A stretch of DNA of 32,373 nucleotides, taken from a virus. The stretch is from IMG/VR virus record IMGVR_UViG_3300049484_000125, positions 1 to 32,373 of that record. One strand, given 5' to 3'. The first letter of the stretch is position 1; each line of letters begins with the position of its first letter. Positions 16,915-23,630 of the stretch are shown here, in pieces. The notes beneath the pieces were generated by a model, which was given only the letters and a program-made list of their open reading frames with translations, did not search any database and was not told the origin of the DNA. The position numbers and the translations under genes were made by a program.

Positions 16915-17093
16915 TATTTCACCTGTTGGTTGAGTAGTTCTAGTATTTCCAAAGCCGTCCACTTCTGGTTACAGCCGGGACAATAAGCGAATAAAGTACC
17001 ATCTTCGGACACTTCCCATTTGTAATCATGGCGATGGTACACCCTATCTATTTTATAAATTGTCTTTACGTCTGTATATGCTGGCAGGGTCAT
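16914..17093 (-). CDS. small protein with one CxxC knuckle, 59 residues
   Basis: A 59-residue frame starting MTLPAYTDVKTIYKIDRVYH, with CPGC near residue 38 and a helical end LEILELLNQQVK. The stop overlaps the next start as TAATG. The single CxxC could bind metal as a dimer. It is too short for confident family assignment, but the coupling on its downstream side supports it as a gene. Confidence 0.5.
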   Translation of the reverse strand: MTLPAYTDVKTIYKIDRVYHRHDYKWEVSEDGTLFAYCPGCNQKWTALEILELLNQQVK

Positions 17094-17107
17094 GGCAATA
17101 TTATAAT

Positions 17108-17305
17108 CTATTTGAAAGGGATACCGCTTAATAATCTTTGAATAATATCTACAAACTTTTGCGGTAGGTCTGGGTCATCAAGCATCTTTTGATAGGTCAA
17201 AAGTAACCTTTTACGCTCGTTGGCTATGTAGAACTCAAGCGCACAATAGGCACATAACCCGCCCACCAACTCATCCCGCACCTGCCCGCAAATAAAGCAC
17301 CGCAT
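17108..17305 (-). CDS. small zinc-ribbon protein, 65 residues
   Basis: The N-terminus MRCFICGQVRDELVGGLCAYC has two CxxC pairs 11 residues apart, a zinc ribbon or treble-clef-like knuckle, followed by a long charged helix. Phages carry many such small proteins, often without known partner. The start overlaps the stop region of the previous gene closely, consistent with operon translation. Confidence 0.6.
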   Translation of the reverse strand: MRCFICGQVRDELVGGLCAYCALEFYIANERKRLLLTYQKMLDDPDLPQKFVDIIQRLLSGIPFK

Positions 17306-17306
17306 T

Positions 17307-17618
17307 TCATTCGACTTTTACCATATCTTCATTAAACCATTCGTAACTTTCCAATTCCACTTTCCCGCCCATTTCAATTGCCAGGGCAATCAATACCCTA
17401 TTCTTTTTCATCATAGTTTCAAGTTCTTTTGTCTTTGCAGCGTCTACCTCCCTTTCCTTTTTTATCTCTATTATTTCAGTTTTCAGCCCAATGTATAAAT
17501 CCCGGTAATTTAATTCTTCCTGAGAGCCATCAAGATGTACTTTTGATCTTGTTTGCCATGCAACAAGCATTATCGTCAACACGGCAATTAGAATCTGAAT
17601 AAAAACGCCCAGCTCCAT
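17307..17618 (-). CDS. membrane-anchored coiled-coil protein, possible lysis accessory
   Basis: The start at 17618 (MELGVFIQILIAVLTIMLVAW) gives 103 residues: one N-terminal membrane segment (residues 4-21) followed by a long charged, predicted coiled-coil stretch (KTEIIEIKKEREVDAAKTKE). This layout, next to holin-like genes, is like that of inner-membrane spanins or holin partners. The stop of the gene upstream overlaps its start. No firm family; the longer start at 17663 would add 15 residues inside that upstream gene. Confidence 0.5.
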   Translation of the reverse strand: MELGVFIQILIAVLTIMLVAWQTRSKVHLDGSQEELNYRDLYIGLKTEIIEIKKEREVDAAKTKELETMMKKNRVLIALAIEMGGKVELESYEWFNEDMVKVE

Positions 17619-17869
17619 TACTTCAACCTTGCAAATATCAGGATGGTGGACAGGGTTATACAATTCAACAATACATTTGCCCGCGCTATCAATTGCTTGT
17701 CAAGAAGGGAAAGGTCAAAATATGTGAAATAAACGTAAATCAAAAATTGCGTAAATGTAGTAAGTGCAAATATCTTAAGTGATATGGGTTTATGCTCATC
17801 GTGCGTAAATACAAGGACAGTTGTTATCAACGCCGATACCGCAATTAAGCCGGTTGGTATTTCATTCAA
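17618..17869 (-). CDS. small three-helix membrane protein, holin-like
   Basis: The product has three hydrophobic stretches (near residues 5-20, 34-51 and 60-79), the usual topology of a class I holin. The start is taken as TTG at 17869 because GAGG lies 6 nt upstream; an earlier TTG at 17881 lacks this spacing. It neighbours a two-segment holin-like protein and a coiled-coil membrane protein, so the group may be the lysis cassette. No endolysin was recognised nearby. Confidence 0.5.
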   Translation of the reverse strand: MNEIPTGLIAVSALITTVLVFTHDEHKPISLKIFALTTFTQFLIYVYFTYFDLSLLDKQLIARANVLLNCITLSTILIFARLK

Positions 17870-17887
17870 AATAAGCCTCAATCATGG

Positions 17888-17912
17888 GGGGCGGCTCGTA
17901 GTGAGCCGCCCC
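17888..17912 (-). terminator. strong GC hairpin, possible terminator or processing site
   Basis: GGGGCGGCTC and GAGCCGCCCC form a perfect 10-bp stem with a 5-nt loop, in the gap between the two holin-like genes. On either strand there is no T run after it, so termination would be factor-dependent or absent. Confidence 0.55.
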
Positions 17913-17963
17913 GCTGTTATCCCGCCCTAAACGTGGAACCAAACTAGGCGCGGAAGGGAGGGA

Positions 17964-18242
17964 CTATTTGGCGCGTGCTTTCAGCGAGTAATGGATACCA
18001 AACGCACCAAGCACCGTGACGATCAAAGTAAAGACGGTCAGTACCACTTGCTGATATTGGACGGGTACAAGGGCAAGCCCTTGATTTGCCAGTGCCACAA
18101 CCACCGTTACAAAGGCGGCGGTGATCTGCGCTGCGGAGCCGCTAATATCCCAATTCGGGAACAGGGACTTCAAGCCGTTGGTGACAAGGAAGCCAATACC
18201 AGCCGCAAGCAAAACAACAATTTCATTCGGTAACGTAATCAT
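17964..18242 (-). CDS. phage holin-like membrane protein, 92 residues
   Basis: Starts MITLPNEIVVLLAAGIGFLV and has two or three hydrophobic segments: residues 7-22, about 37-55, and 66-86, ending with a basic tail SLKARAK. Size, topology and a charged C-terminus fit a small phage holin, which would form holes in the inner membrane at the end of infection. A Shine-Dalgarno-like AGGAG lies before the ATG (minus-strand AGGAGATATAAAAAATG). The exact holin family is not known. Confidence 0.6.
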   Translation of the reverse strand: MITLPNEIVVLLAAGIGFLVTNGLKSLFPNWDISGSAAQITAAFVTVVVALANQGLALVPVQYQQVVLTVFTLIVTVLGAFGIHYSLKARAK

Positions 18243-18288
18243 TTTTTATATCTCCTATTAATAGATTTTTGTCGACAGGCGCATTATA

Positions 18289-18411
18289 TCACTTATGCTC
18301 ATCTACAAAACGCCGTAACTGATAACGTGCTGCCCGTGCATCAATGTTCAGGGCAATAATATACAGCACCATTGCCGCGATGCAAATCAGTTTTGCAATA
18401 GTTTCTTTCAT
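18289..18411 (-). CDS. small single-pass membrane protein, 40 residues
   Basis: Starts MKETIAKLICIAAMVLYIIA with one membrane segment (residues 6-22) and a basic C-terminal end RYQLRRFVDEHK. GAGG lies 6 nt before the ATG, and the start overlaps the upstream gene's stop as ATGA. It is the middle member of a chain of very short membrane proteins. No function known. Confidence 0.55.
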   Translation of the reverse strand: MKETIAKLICIAAMVLYIIALNIDARAARYQLRRFVDEHK

Positions 18412-18518
18412 GGTTTCCTCATTTCCAGCCATATCCCATATTTACGGATAAGCGGCAAAACGGTAGAAACGTACATCCATACTAACACCAGCGACAAAAC
18501 AAGTATGATCTTTTTCAT
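18408..18518 (-). CDS. small membrane protein, 36 residues
   Basis: The product starts MKKIILVLSLVLVWMYVSTV: a hydrophobic N-terminus that may be a signal anchor, then a short basic tail. It overlaps the phosphoesterase stop (ATGA) and the next gene's start (ATGA), a tight translational coupling pattern that supports it as a gene. Function unknown. Confidence 0.5.
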   Translation of the reverse strand: MKKIILVLSLVLVWMYVSTVLPLIRKYGIWLEMRKP

Positions 18519-19396
18519 ATCGTCACCACATCACCACGCAAAGAGGTCATCAATATTGGCTCTTCAATTTTTATATCCCCGTTTGCCGGGATCTGAATAA
18601 TCTGCAATCCAACCTTATTTTTAGTAACCGGCATTTTATCCCTAACATAACGAGTCTTATCCTGCCAGCTAGGGAGGATAACATAGTGCATTGTTTTATT
18701 GTCGGGCGTTGTCCAGGTCGCATGGTCTGGATTGTGTACGTGAGCGGTAAGTATCAAGTCAGGAACAGGCACGCCCTCGACCTTACAGGTGTAATAGATG
18801 CGCTTAAGTTGGTTTATCTCTGCATTGCCTTTGTTTGGATATTCGCCCGCCTGTACTCCCTGATGATAAGCCCAAACCAGCTTCCCATTTATTACCGCCT
18901 CTAAAAATGAGGTGCTGTACAGCCCGCCGGGGAATTGATACGCCCCAAGTTGCGCCCCAATACTTGACTCTTCATCACCTGAATGTACGTAGGTACTATC
19001 AAAACAGTATAGTTCATCGCCCCTTTGATATTTCAATTTTTCTTTGATGTATTGAAAAAGTTGGATGTGTGTATCTTTCTGCTCCCCTATATTCCTTGTT
19101 ACCAGTTCATGTGTCCCGTGATGGTCGCCGTCTATCGCTTCGCCCATCTCGAATAATATCAGTTTATTTCCATCCCTAGCCTTTGCGCCGGCTTCAAGGC
19201 ATATATTCAAATGGTCCCAAATCTTCTCTTGTTTTGAGGATAGAAAATAGTGGTTATTGTGTCTGTAATTCCATCCCCCAACCTCCAAAAGTGACTTGTA
19301 TTTTCCGTTTATTTTTACGACACCCGGATGCAGCGCCGCCATACTTCCCGTTTGCATATCCGCGAAAGGTATCAACGTTATATCTTTTTTAGGCAT
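18515..19396 (-). CDS. calcineurin-like metallophosphoesterase
   Basis: 293 residues from ATG at 19396 (a GTG one codon upstream is possible; AAAGGA lies before it). Motifs follow the calcineurin-type phosphoesterase order: FADMQTG near the N-terminus (Asp in place of the usual D-x-H), EAIDGDHHGTHE about residues 87-97, and a late LTAHVHNPDH equivalent to the GHxH motif. These enzymes hydrolyse phosphoesters in nucleotides, nucleic acids or proteins; substrate here unknown. Its neighbours are small membrane proteins, and it is the largest gene in this stretch. Confidence 0.7.
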   Translation of the reverse strand: MPKKDITLIPFADMQTGSMAALHPGVVKINGKYKSLLEVGGWNYRHNNHYFLSSKQEKIWDHLNICLEAGAKARDGNKLILFEMGEAIDGDHHGTHELVTRNIGEQKDTHIQLFQYIKEKLKYQRGDELYCFDSTYVHSGDEESSIGAQLGAYQFPGGLYSTSFLEAVINGKLVWAYHQGVQAGEYPNKGNAEINQLKRIYYTCKVEGVPVPDLILTAHVHNPDHATWTTPDNKTMHYVILPSWQDKTRYVRDKMPVTKNKVGLQIIQIPANGDIKIEEPILMTSLRGDVVTI

Positions 19397-19444
19397 CACT
19401 TTTCCTTTTGCCCGCCGAACTGGACGGGCTATATCTTTATACCA

Positions 19445-19798
19445 CTATTTGCATAGATATTTTGAACTAACCCAGCCGGTCAAATATAAACCAACCTCAA
19501 CCTCATACCAGGGGATTAAAACAGGGGTAAATTCGTTGCCTGTCAATGAAACTATCAGCCCATCCGGTAACGGGTCTTTCCTTGCCAACGGTTCACCCTG
19601 TCCAGGTCTTGTATGGATATTCAAGCCGCCGCTGTTGCAGACTGTCATCCGCACCGGCTCAGTATGCGTTGGTCCGATCTGAATAACAGCGGCATTGCTA
19701 ACAGGGATGGAAGTAGCAGCAGGCGCAAGCGGTAACGGGTCTTGAATGCCGCAAGCTAAAACTGCCAACAAGAGGACAAGAATAAATAGATATTTCAT
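19445..19798 (-). CDS. lipoprotein with bacterial SH3 domain
   Basis: 117 residues. The N-terminus MKYLFILVLLLAVLACG is a lipoprotein signal with lipobox VLAC, Cys at residue 16. After a Pro/Ala-rich linker, residues about 50-115 contain GGLNIHTRPGQGEPLARK and WVSSKYLC, the pattern of a bacterial SH3 domain (LN-x-R-x-GP-like). It would be exported and anchored to a membrane, perhaps changing the cell envelope or blocking superinfection; that is inference. Its start overlaps the stop of the next small membrane gene. Confidence 0.7.
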   Translation of the reverse strand: MKYLFILVLLLAVLACGIQDPLPLAPAATSIPVSNAAVIQIGPTHTEPVRMTVCNSGGLNIHTRPGQGEPLARKDPLPDGLIVSLTGNEFTPVLIPWYEVEVGLYLTGWVSSKYLCK

Positions 19799-19914
19799 GT
19801 TTCATCCTTTTCGTTATCTCGTTCTGAAATACGGGACGAATAGACATTGATGGATACCACCAGTCCCAGAACTAACACAATAACCAGAACACCCGCACCG
19901 ATTATTATATACAT
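19795..19914 (-). CDS. small single-pass membrane protein, 39 residues
   Basis: Begins MYIIIGAGVLVIVLVLGLVV, a membrane segment, followed by a charged tail SSRISERDNEKDET. It overlaps both neighbours (ATGA with the lipoprotein; 10 nt with the 133-residue protein). The layout suggests a co-translated set of envelope proteins. No family recognised. Confidence 0.55.
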   Translation of the reverse strand: MYIIIGAGVLVIVLVLGLVVSINVYSSRISERDNEKDET

Positions 19915-20306
19915 TTTTCTGCCTCTTTTACTGCCACTAGGTCAAATCCGATCCCGTCAATAGTTTCATTGATATTAATACTGATACCGCCTGCCACTAG
20001 GATGATTTTAGGGAATTGGATATGCTCATTGACGATTACCTTCCTCACTACCACTAGGCCGCCCGCCGCTTGAAAGTCCGCTAAAGCTCCTGCCACTAGC
20101 CCAGCCTTTGACCTCAATACCTCTAATTCCGCACTCGTCCAGGTCTTGCGTAAAGCGTTCTGGATAGTGGCAGTCATGGGAGATAATGAACTCTTCGACA
20201 CGCCTTTTACCATACTCTCCAAGCCTAGTGGCAGCGTCGAAACGTCCGACGTAACCGCCTTTTTCTCTAACTCTGCTTTTATTTTCGTATGTGGCGAATT
20301 TGCCAT
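19905..20306 (-). CDS. hypothetical protein, 133 residues, in repeat-rich DNA
   Basis: The ATG at 20306 has AAGG 8 nt upstream; a GTG at 20315 is an alternative. The product starts MANSPHTKIKAELEKKAVTS and has a helical first half and a beta-rich second half with repeated LVAG/LVAV tetrapeptides. These come from copies of CTAGTGGCA in the same frame. About 280 nt of the gene overlaps another open frame on the same strand. No family is recognised. Confidence 0.5.
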   Translation of the reverse strand: MANSPHTKIKAELEKKAVTSDVSTLPLGLESMVKGVSKSSLSPMTATIQNALRKTWTSAELEVLRSKAGLVAGALADFQAAGGLVVVRKVIVNEHIQFPKIILVAGGISININETIDGIGFDLVAVKEAEKCI

Positions 20307-20424
20307 GGTGGACACCTTTTTGACAATCGAACTCTAGCCATTTTTTCCTGAATTTTGCCTGACTGCCACTAGGCTGACACAGAGCCTCGAAAATCGCTGA
20401 TAGGTCATCTTGGCTAGTGGCAGT
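19930..20424. repeat. cluster of seven TGCCACTAG repeats
   Basis: Copies of TGCCACTAG or its complement occur near 19931, 19990, 20047 (one mismatch), 20091, 20224 (inverted), 20360 and 20413 (inverted), spaced 44-136 nt. The repeats fall in different reading frames and both orientations, so a DNA-level function such as protein binding, replication or partition is likely. One further copy lies in the capsid gene near 9083. Confidence 0.75.
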
Positions 20425-20526
20425 GACTTCCTGTTCGTCTTGATAAGCCTGTGCAACGTTTAGGGCTGGTTTTGGGGCTTTGTCCCGTTTGGCCCCTGTG
20501 CTTTTGGGGCAAGTGTTGGCAATGTC
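20026..20526 (-). CDS. overlapping open frame without clear start (possible frameshift extension)
   Basis: A 167-codon frame open on the minus strand that crosses the end of the membrane protein gene, the 150-nt gap and the first 280 nt of the 133-residue gene. It has no ATG early on. Its translation looks protein-like, with segments KPALNVAQAYQDEQEVTATS, KFRKKWLEFDCQKG and GKRRVEEFIISHDCHYPERF. It could be reached by a -1 shift from the membrane protein gene, but I see no canonical slippery heptamer there. It may be a gene with a rare start, a recoded tail, or chance. Confidence 0.3.
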   Translation of the reverse strand, partial: DIANTCPKSTGAKRDKAPKPALNVAQAYQDEQEVTATSQDDLSAIFEALCQPSGSQAKFRKKWLEFDCQKGVHHGKFATYENKSRVREKGGYVGRFDAATRLGEYGKRRVEEFIISHDCHYPERFTQDLDECGIRGIEVKGWASGRSFSGLSSGGRPSGSEEGNRQ

Positions 20527-21230
20527 TCATCGGAAGCCGCGTACCTTAGTGTTGGCTGCTGTGGCTTGCTAGCTCTGCGCTCTGTTGGCTGTTGCTTTTT
20601 ATCGCCGCGCAAAATCCGAAGTACCGCCTCAACCTCTTCGGGTGTATATTTCTTTTCAAGCCCTTCGATTGTACTCAGTAACGTATTGCCATTTTCAAGC
20701 AGGTTTTCAGCAACTTTGGCGTTCATTTCTTGATCTAACATCGCCGCTAATGATTGAGCCTTGCGCCGCTTGCGCGCTACGTCCGGGTCATTGTAGTAAT
20801 ACAGGAACCCGACAATCGTATGCAAACCGGTAGCGATAACCACGCCACCCAAGAGCCATACCGCCACAGTCGCATCAGTATCAGCGGTAGGAATGAAATC
20901 AGCCACACCTAAGATTATCGAAGTTATAAAGGCGATACCAGCCATAATCAAGGAACCTTTACGCCAACCTTCGGTTGTGTGATTGTACTGCCAAGACACT
21001 TCCCACATGATAAAGGGGATTGCACAGGCAAATGAGGCTGCCAGAGCCTTCCAAATGCTTTGAGTCAATCCATAGATGACATCATAGGCGCGGACATCGG
21101 AAACGATCACCACAACGTTGGAAAATGCAGCTACGATCAGCGGGGCATTACCCACCACGTTTTTTGAGATCCAACCTTCCTCTTCATTTTGCGCTTGCAA
21201 TAATCCCGCAACTGTTTTTTTTTCACTCAT
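20460..21230 (-). CDS. multi-pass membrane protein with cytoplasmic tail, 256 residues
   Basis: Residues about 28-50, 58-80, 92-112 and 120-145 are hydrophobic, giving four membrane segments. A charged, helical region follows (KRRKAQSLAAMLDQEMNAKV, then GLEKKYTPEEVEAVLRILRG) and a Gln/Pro-rich tail. GGAGGT lies 9 nt before the ATG. Resembles host- or phage-encoded membrane proteins of unknown function. The tail could extend into the -1 frame, which remains open past the stop. Confidence 0.6.
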   Translation of the reverse strand: MSEKKTVAGLLQAQNEEEGWISKNVVGNAPLIVAAFSNVVVIVSDVRAYDVIYGLTQSIWKALAASFACAIPFIMWEVSWQYNHTTEGWRKGSLIMAGIAFITSIILGVADFIPTADTDATVAVWLLGGVVIATGLHTIVGFLYYYNDPDVARKRRKAQSLAAMLDQEMNAKVAENLLENGNTLLSTIEGLEKKYTPEEVEAVLRILRGDKKQQPTERRASKPQQPTLRYAASDETLPTLAPKAQGPNGTKPQNQP

Positions 21231-21375
21231 TCCATACCTCCAAATACCGCTTTATTTTGCCGTCCTCGATAATGACTGACATCAGCCGCCGCCCGCGCTT
21301 GACCTGCGGCGCAGCCGTGAACTGCAACAAGGACAGAAATAGACATACTAGACCGAACAAGAGAAGACCTATCAC
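21223..21375 (-). CDS. small membrane protein, 50 residues (GTG start)
   Basis: The GTG at 21375 overlaps the upstream stop as GTGA. The translation starts with a membrane segment (IGLLLFGLVCLFLSLLQF, residues 2-19) and ends in a basic soluble part (VKRGRRLMSVIIEDGKIKRY). This frame is preferred over another frame here that starts ATG but has no such pattern. It overlaps the start of the four-segment membrane gene by 8 nt. Confidence 0.55.
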   Translation of the reverse strand: MIGLLLFGLVCLFLSLLQFTAAPQVKRGRRLMSVIIEDGKIKRYLEVWNE

Positions 21376-21572
21376 TCATTTTCTTCCAGTTTGTCCGCTT
21401 CAAACTCGCATTGTTCGGCGATATGCTCATCACCTGCCACACGCCACAACTCCGCCGCCCGTATCCAGTTTCCAACCGTTGGATACTCCCGCGCCAGCTT
21501 CCTAGCCGCACGCGCCTTATCTTCTAGCCCGCGCTGTAACTCTTCAATTTGCCGTTCATCCGCTGATTTCAT
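21372..21572 (-). CDS. small helical protein, tandem paralogue 1
   Basis: 66 residues, strongly helical: KSADERQIEELQRGLEDKAR, then a middle YPTVGNWIRAAELWRVAGDE. It is clearly related to the protein encoded at 21594-21803 (ADERQI at the start, NW-AA in the middle, AEQC near the end). The leader before the ATG (ATAGGTGACAAAATG) is also shared, so the duplication includes the ribosome site. Function unknown; similar length and charge suggest a structural or regulatory adaptor. Confidence 0.6.
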   Translation of the reverse strand: MKSADERQIEELQRGLEDKARAARKLAREYPTVGNWIRAAELWRVAGDEHIAEQCEFEADKLEENE

Positions 21573-21593
21573 TTTGTCACCTATTCATAATTA

Positions 21594-21803
21594 TCAAATT
21601 CGTAAATCATCAATTCCACTCGCGGCTTTTGCCAGGCATTGTTCGGCAACCTCATCCAGCCCTGCCAGTTTCGCCAATGCCGCCGCCTGTGTCCAGTTGA
21701 ACAGGGTTGGGAAATTGTTGGCACGCTGCAAGGTGATCTTTGCCTTGTTTTCCAGTTCTGCAATCTGTCGTTCGTCTGCTTTTCTAATCATCCAATCAAG
21801 CAT
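21594..21803 (-). CDS. small helical protein, tandem paralogue 2
   Basis: 69 residues with the same pattern as its downstream neighbour: KADERQIAELENKAKITLQR, FPTLFNWTQAAALAKLAG, VAEQCLAKA. A ribosome site AGGTGAC precedes the ATG within a leader shared with the other copy. The two copies differ at many positions, so the duplication is not recent. No known family. Confidence 0.6.
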   Translation of the reverse strand: MLDWMIRKADERQIAELENKAKITLQRANNFPTLFNWTQAAALAKLAGLDEVAEQCLAKAASGIDDLRI

Positions 21804-21813
21804 TTGTCACCTA

Positions 21814-22344
21814 TTAGAAATAACCTTGAAATTCCAGCTTTCCCGTTATACCCAAAGACCTAATGCTCATCATTCTGTAAAATTCGTCTTTGTAATGTTC
21901 TGCAATTTGTTGTTTTTCTTGTCTCGCTTGCTTCCCAATCATAATGTCGGTTGACTTTTCGATAAGGATTTCATAAAAATCCATACCAAGTTGCGAGAGT
22001 TTCCATTCCTTGAAAACATGCGGGTTTTGTTCAAACTTTGAATGACAACCGTAACAATGAGCATCAGCATCTAACGGGTCAAATCTTACAGAATAATTAG
22101 CGCGTCCGATGTAGTGACTACAATGTAAACCCTGATTTTTAGGTAATCCGGCTCCGGTATATTGTGGCTCGTAATGTTTGCCGCAAGCCTGACAGGTCCA
22201 GTTTGCACGTTCCCTAACACACAAGCTAAACCACATATCGGGGGATTCACGCTTGATTTTCTTCTTTGTCTTGACCGGCTTCGGCTTCGGATGGATTGCC
22301 GCCATAACCAGGTGTTGATCTGCGGCTCTAGTAATGTTACTCAT
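21814..22344 (-). CDS. ninG: NinG-like recombination protein (zinc-binding)
   Basis: The start at 22344 (MSNITRAADQHLVM) gives 176 residues. The core has a Cys/His cluster typical of lambda NinG: CQACGKHYEPQYTGAG, then LHCSHYIGRANYSVRFDP and CYGCHSKFEQNP. NinG (Rap) is a lambda protein involved in Red/phage recombination and branched-DNA handling. Its start overlaps the upstream gene's end. The family call rests on the Cys/His order and the flanking aromatic residues. Confidence 0.75.
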   Translation of the reverse strand: MSNITRAADQHLVMAAIHPKPKPVKTKKKIKRESPDMWFSLCVRERANWTCQACGKHYEPQYTGAGLPKNQGLHCSHYIGRANYSVRFDPLDADAHCYGCHSKFEQNPHVFKEWKLSQLGMDFYEILIEKSTDIMIGKQARQEKQQIAEHYKDEFYRMMSIRSLGITGKLEFQGYF

Positions 22345-22597
22345 GCGCGTGTAATACTTCCTCAAACATCGGAGCGGGAACTTTCTCGCCTGCAATCGCC
22401 TTAGCGTATGCAATCTTTGGCTCTTCGCCAGCATTGCGCCAATCCCTGTACAGCCGGGCGCGTGACTTACACTGCTCGTATTCGCCCGTATTATAGAGTT
22501 GGTCAAGCTGCAAGCCTGCGATAATATTATGCGCCTGTTTCCAGTGCCGCGCTATCTTTTCGTCAAGCATCCAGTCGGTAAGATTGAATCCGCTCAT
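22337..22597 (-). CDS. hypothetical helical protein, 86 residues
   Basis: Starts MSGFNLTDWMLDEKIARHWK and ends EEVLHAHE. Strongly helical, with several Arg/Lys clusters (CKSRARLYRDWRNAG). It overlaps NinG by 8 nt and the larger upstream gene by 4 nt (ATGA). No family recognised. In such position, phages often encode replication or recombination helpers; that is guesswork. Confidence 0.5.
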   Translation of the reverse strand: MSGFNLTDWMLDEKIARHWKQAHNIIAGLQLDQLYNTGEYEQCKSRARLYRDWRNAGEEPKIAYAKAIAGEKVPAPMFEEVLHAHE

Positions 22598-23121
22598 TTT
22601 TGCACCTTTGGAAAAGCTAAATCATACTCTTTTACAAATATCTTTGACGCCCTTACTAATCGGGTAGGTACTCCAAAATCTGTGGTTAACTTGCTTGCCC
22701 ATTTATACATTATGGTGGCTCTGCGTTCCCACTCTGGCGCGCCGTGCTTGTTTTCGATCTCCGCTTCCATCGCGTCATTCCCGCCGCTGAAATTCTCAAG
22801 CCAGTCCTGCGCCTCTTCCAAATCAAACTCATGGATGCGCCAGTTACGGCAAACCACCGCCCAGCGGGTATATGGAAACTTGCGCCGTAACTTCCTAATC
22901 GGTTCGGAATTGCCACCATTCTTGTATGAATACTTTAGCAATTGGACGAAAAGAGTATAAGCATCCGACAGATTTTTTACGGTATCCTCACCGCGTCCGA
23001 TTGCGCTTGCCATTTTCAGGACATCGCGCCGGCTCCGCAATTGATAGGCAAGGCGCGCCACACGCCACCGCTTTGCATCCGCCTGAGACCATAACAGGCG
23101 GGCAAGTTCAAAATTATTCAT
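22594..23121 (-). CDS. hypothetical protein, 175 residues
   Basis: The start at 23121 (MNNFELARLLWSQADAKRW) has CGGAG 5 nt upstream; longer frames overlap the regulator gene. Helical and basic, with YTRWAVVCRNWRIHEFDLEEA in the middle and a C-terminal block VPTRLVRASKIFVKEYDLAF. Possibly DNA-binding or replication-linked, but no domain can be named. It overlaps the winged-helix-like gene by 8 nt, so it is in the same operon. Confidence 0.5.
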   Translation of the reverse strand: MNNFELARLLWSQADAKRWRVARLAYQLRSRRDVLKMASAIGRGEDTVKNLSDAYTLFVQLLKYSYKNGGNSEPIRKLRRKFPYTRWAVVCRNWRIHEFDLEEAQDWLENFSGGNDAMEAEIENKHGAPEWERRATIMYKWASKLTTDFGVPTRLVRASKIFVKEYDLAFPKVQK

Positions 23122-23344
23122 GCGACTCCGGGTTGTGTTTGTAACTATCAACGATCCGGTAAACGTGCTTTCCGCCCCGTTGTATCTTCTCTGCCATTCC
23201 CAGCCGCACCAGCTTTTCAAGCAGCCAACTGATATAACCAGAACTTTCCGAACCCAAAACGTCACCCATTTCAGACATAGTTAGTGTCGGGTGACGTTGG
23301 CTTTGCGCCTCTAATAGTTGTTTATGTTTCTTTTCAATATCCAT
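23114..23344 (-). CDS. winged-helix-like transcription regulator
   Basis: 76 residues from the ATG at 23344. Residues about 20-65 (TLTMSEMGDVLGSESSGYIS, then LLEKLVRLGMAEKIQ, then GGKHVYRIVD) read as helix-turn-helix plus beta wing, as in MarR- or ArsR-like small regulators. It is preceded by a perfect TTGACA-17-TATAAT promoter with the -10 box only 7 nt from the ATG. It would be the first gene of a transcript of its own and could be an early or lysogeny regulator. Confidence 0.6.
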   Translation of the reverse strand: MDIEKKHKQLLEAQSQRHPTLTMSEMGDVLGSESSGYISWLLEKLVRLGMAEKIQRGGKHVYRIVDSYKHNPESHE

Positions 23345-23351
23345 GACTTGC

Positions 23352-23380
23352 ATTATACGAAAATATCTTCTAACTGTCAA
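23352..23380 (-). promoter_or_regulatory. perfect sigma70 promoter, leaderless
   Basis: On the minus strand TTGACA (23375-23380), 17 nt, TATAAT (23352-23357). The next 7 nt (GCAAGTC) lead directly to the ATG at 23344, so the transcript should begin at or next to the start codon. Confidence 0.85.
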
Positions 23381-23397
23381 GTAAAAAAAACCCCATG

Positions 23398-23475
23398 TCA
23401 AGAGTTCATCACCTGCCAAATTGCGGCTATGACAAGCAGTGCCAGCAACGCCTGGACCATATCGCCGCGCATCAT
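23398..23475 (-). CDS. tiny membrane peptide, 25 residues
   Basis: Starts MMRGDMVQALLALLVIAAIW; a single hydrophobic helix with little else. The start overlaps the stop of the upstream gene as ATGA. Peptides of this kind can be membrane-active, but it may also be non-functional. Weak evidence beyond the overlap. Confidence 0.35.
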   Translation of the reverse strand: MMRGDMVQALLALLVIAAIWQVMNS

Positions 23476-23630
23476 AACGGCTCAAATCCTTCAAGCGCGT
23501 CTGAATGCTCTTCAAATATACCTGCCAGTTCCCACGCCCACTTTGCGTCAATTTTAACCTCATACCAGTAATCACCCCATAAGTCAAAAAAGATAATCAT
23601 TCGGTTTATAAACTTTATTATTTTATTCAT
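23472..23630 (-). CDS. hypothetical protein, 52 residues
   Basis: The product begins MNKIIKFINRMIIFFDLWGD, then has an acidic helical end (EHSDALEGFEPL). AGGAG is 7 nt before the ATG. It overlaps the larger upstream gene by ATGA. No known family. Confidence 0.5.
   Translation of the reverse strand: MNKIIKFINRMIIFFDLWGDYWYEVKIDAKWAWELAGIFEEHSDALEGFEPL

Noticed and set aside
17888-17912. Classical rho-independent terminator
   Set aside because: The stem is strong but neither strand has a T run after it.
21227-21511. ATG-started 94-residue minus-strand frame
   Set aside because: It overlaps two better supported genes, and the GTG frame at 21223-21375 has a clear membrane segment and coupling.
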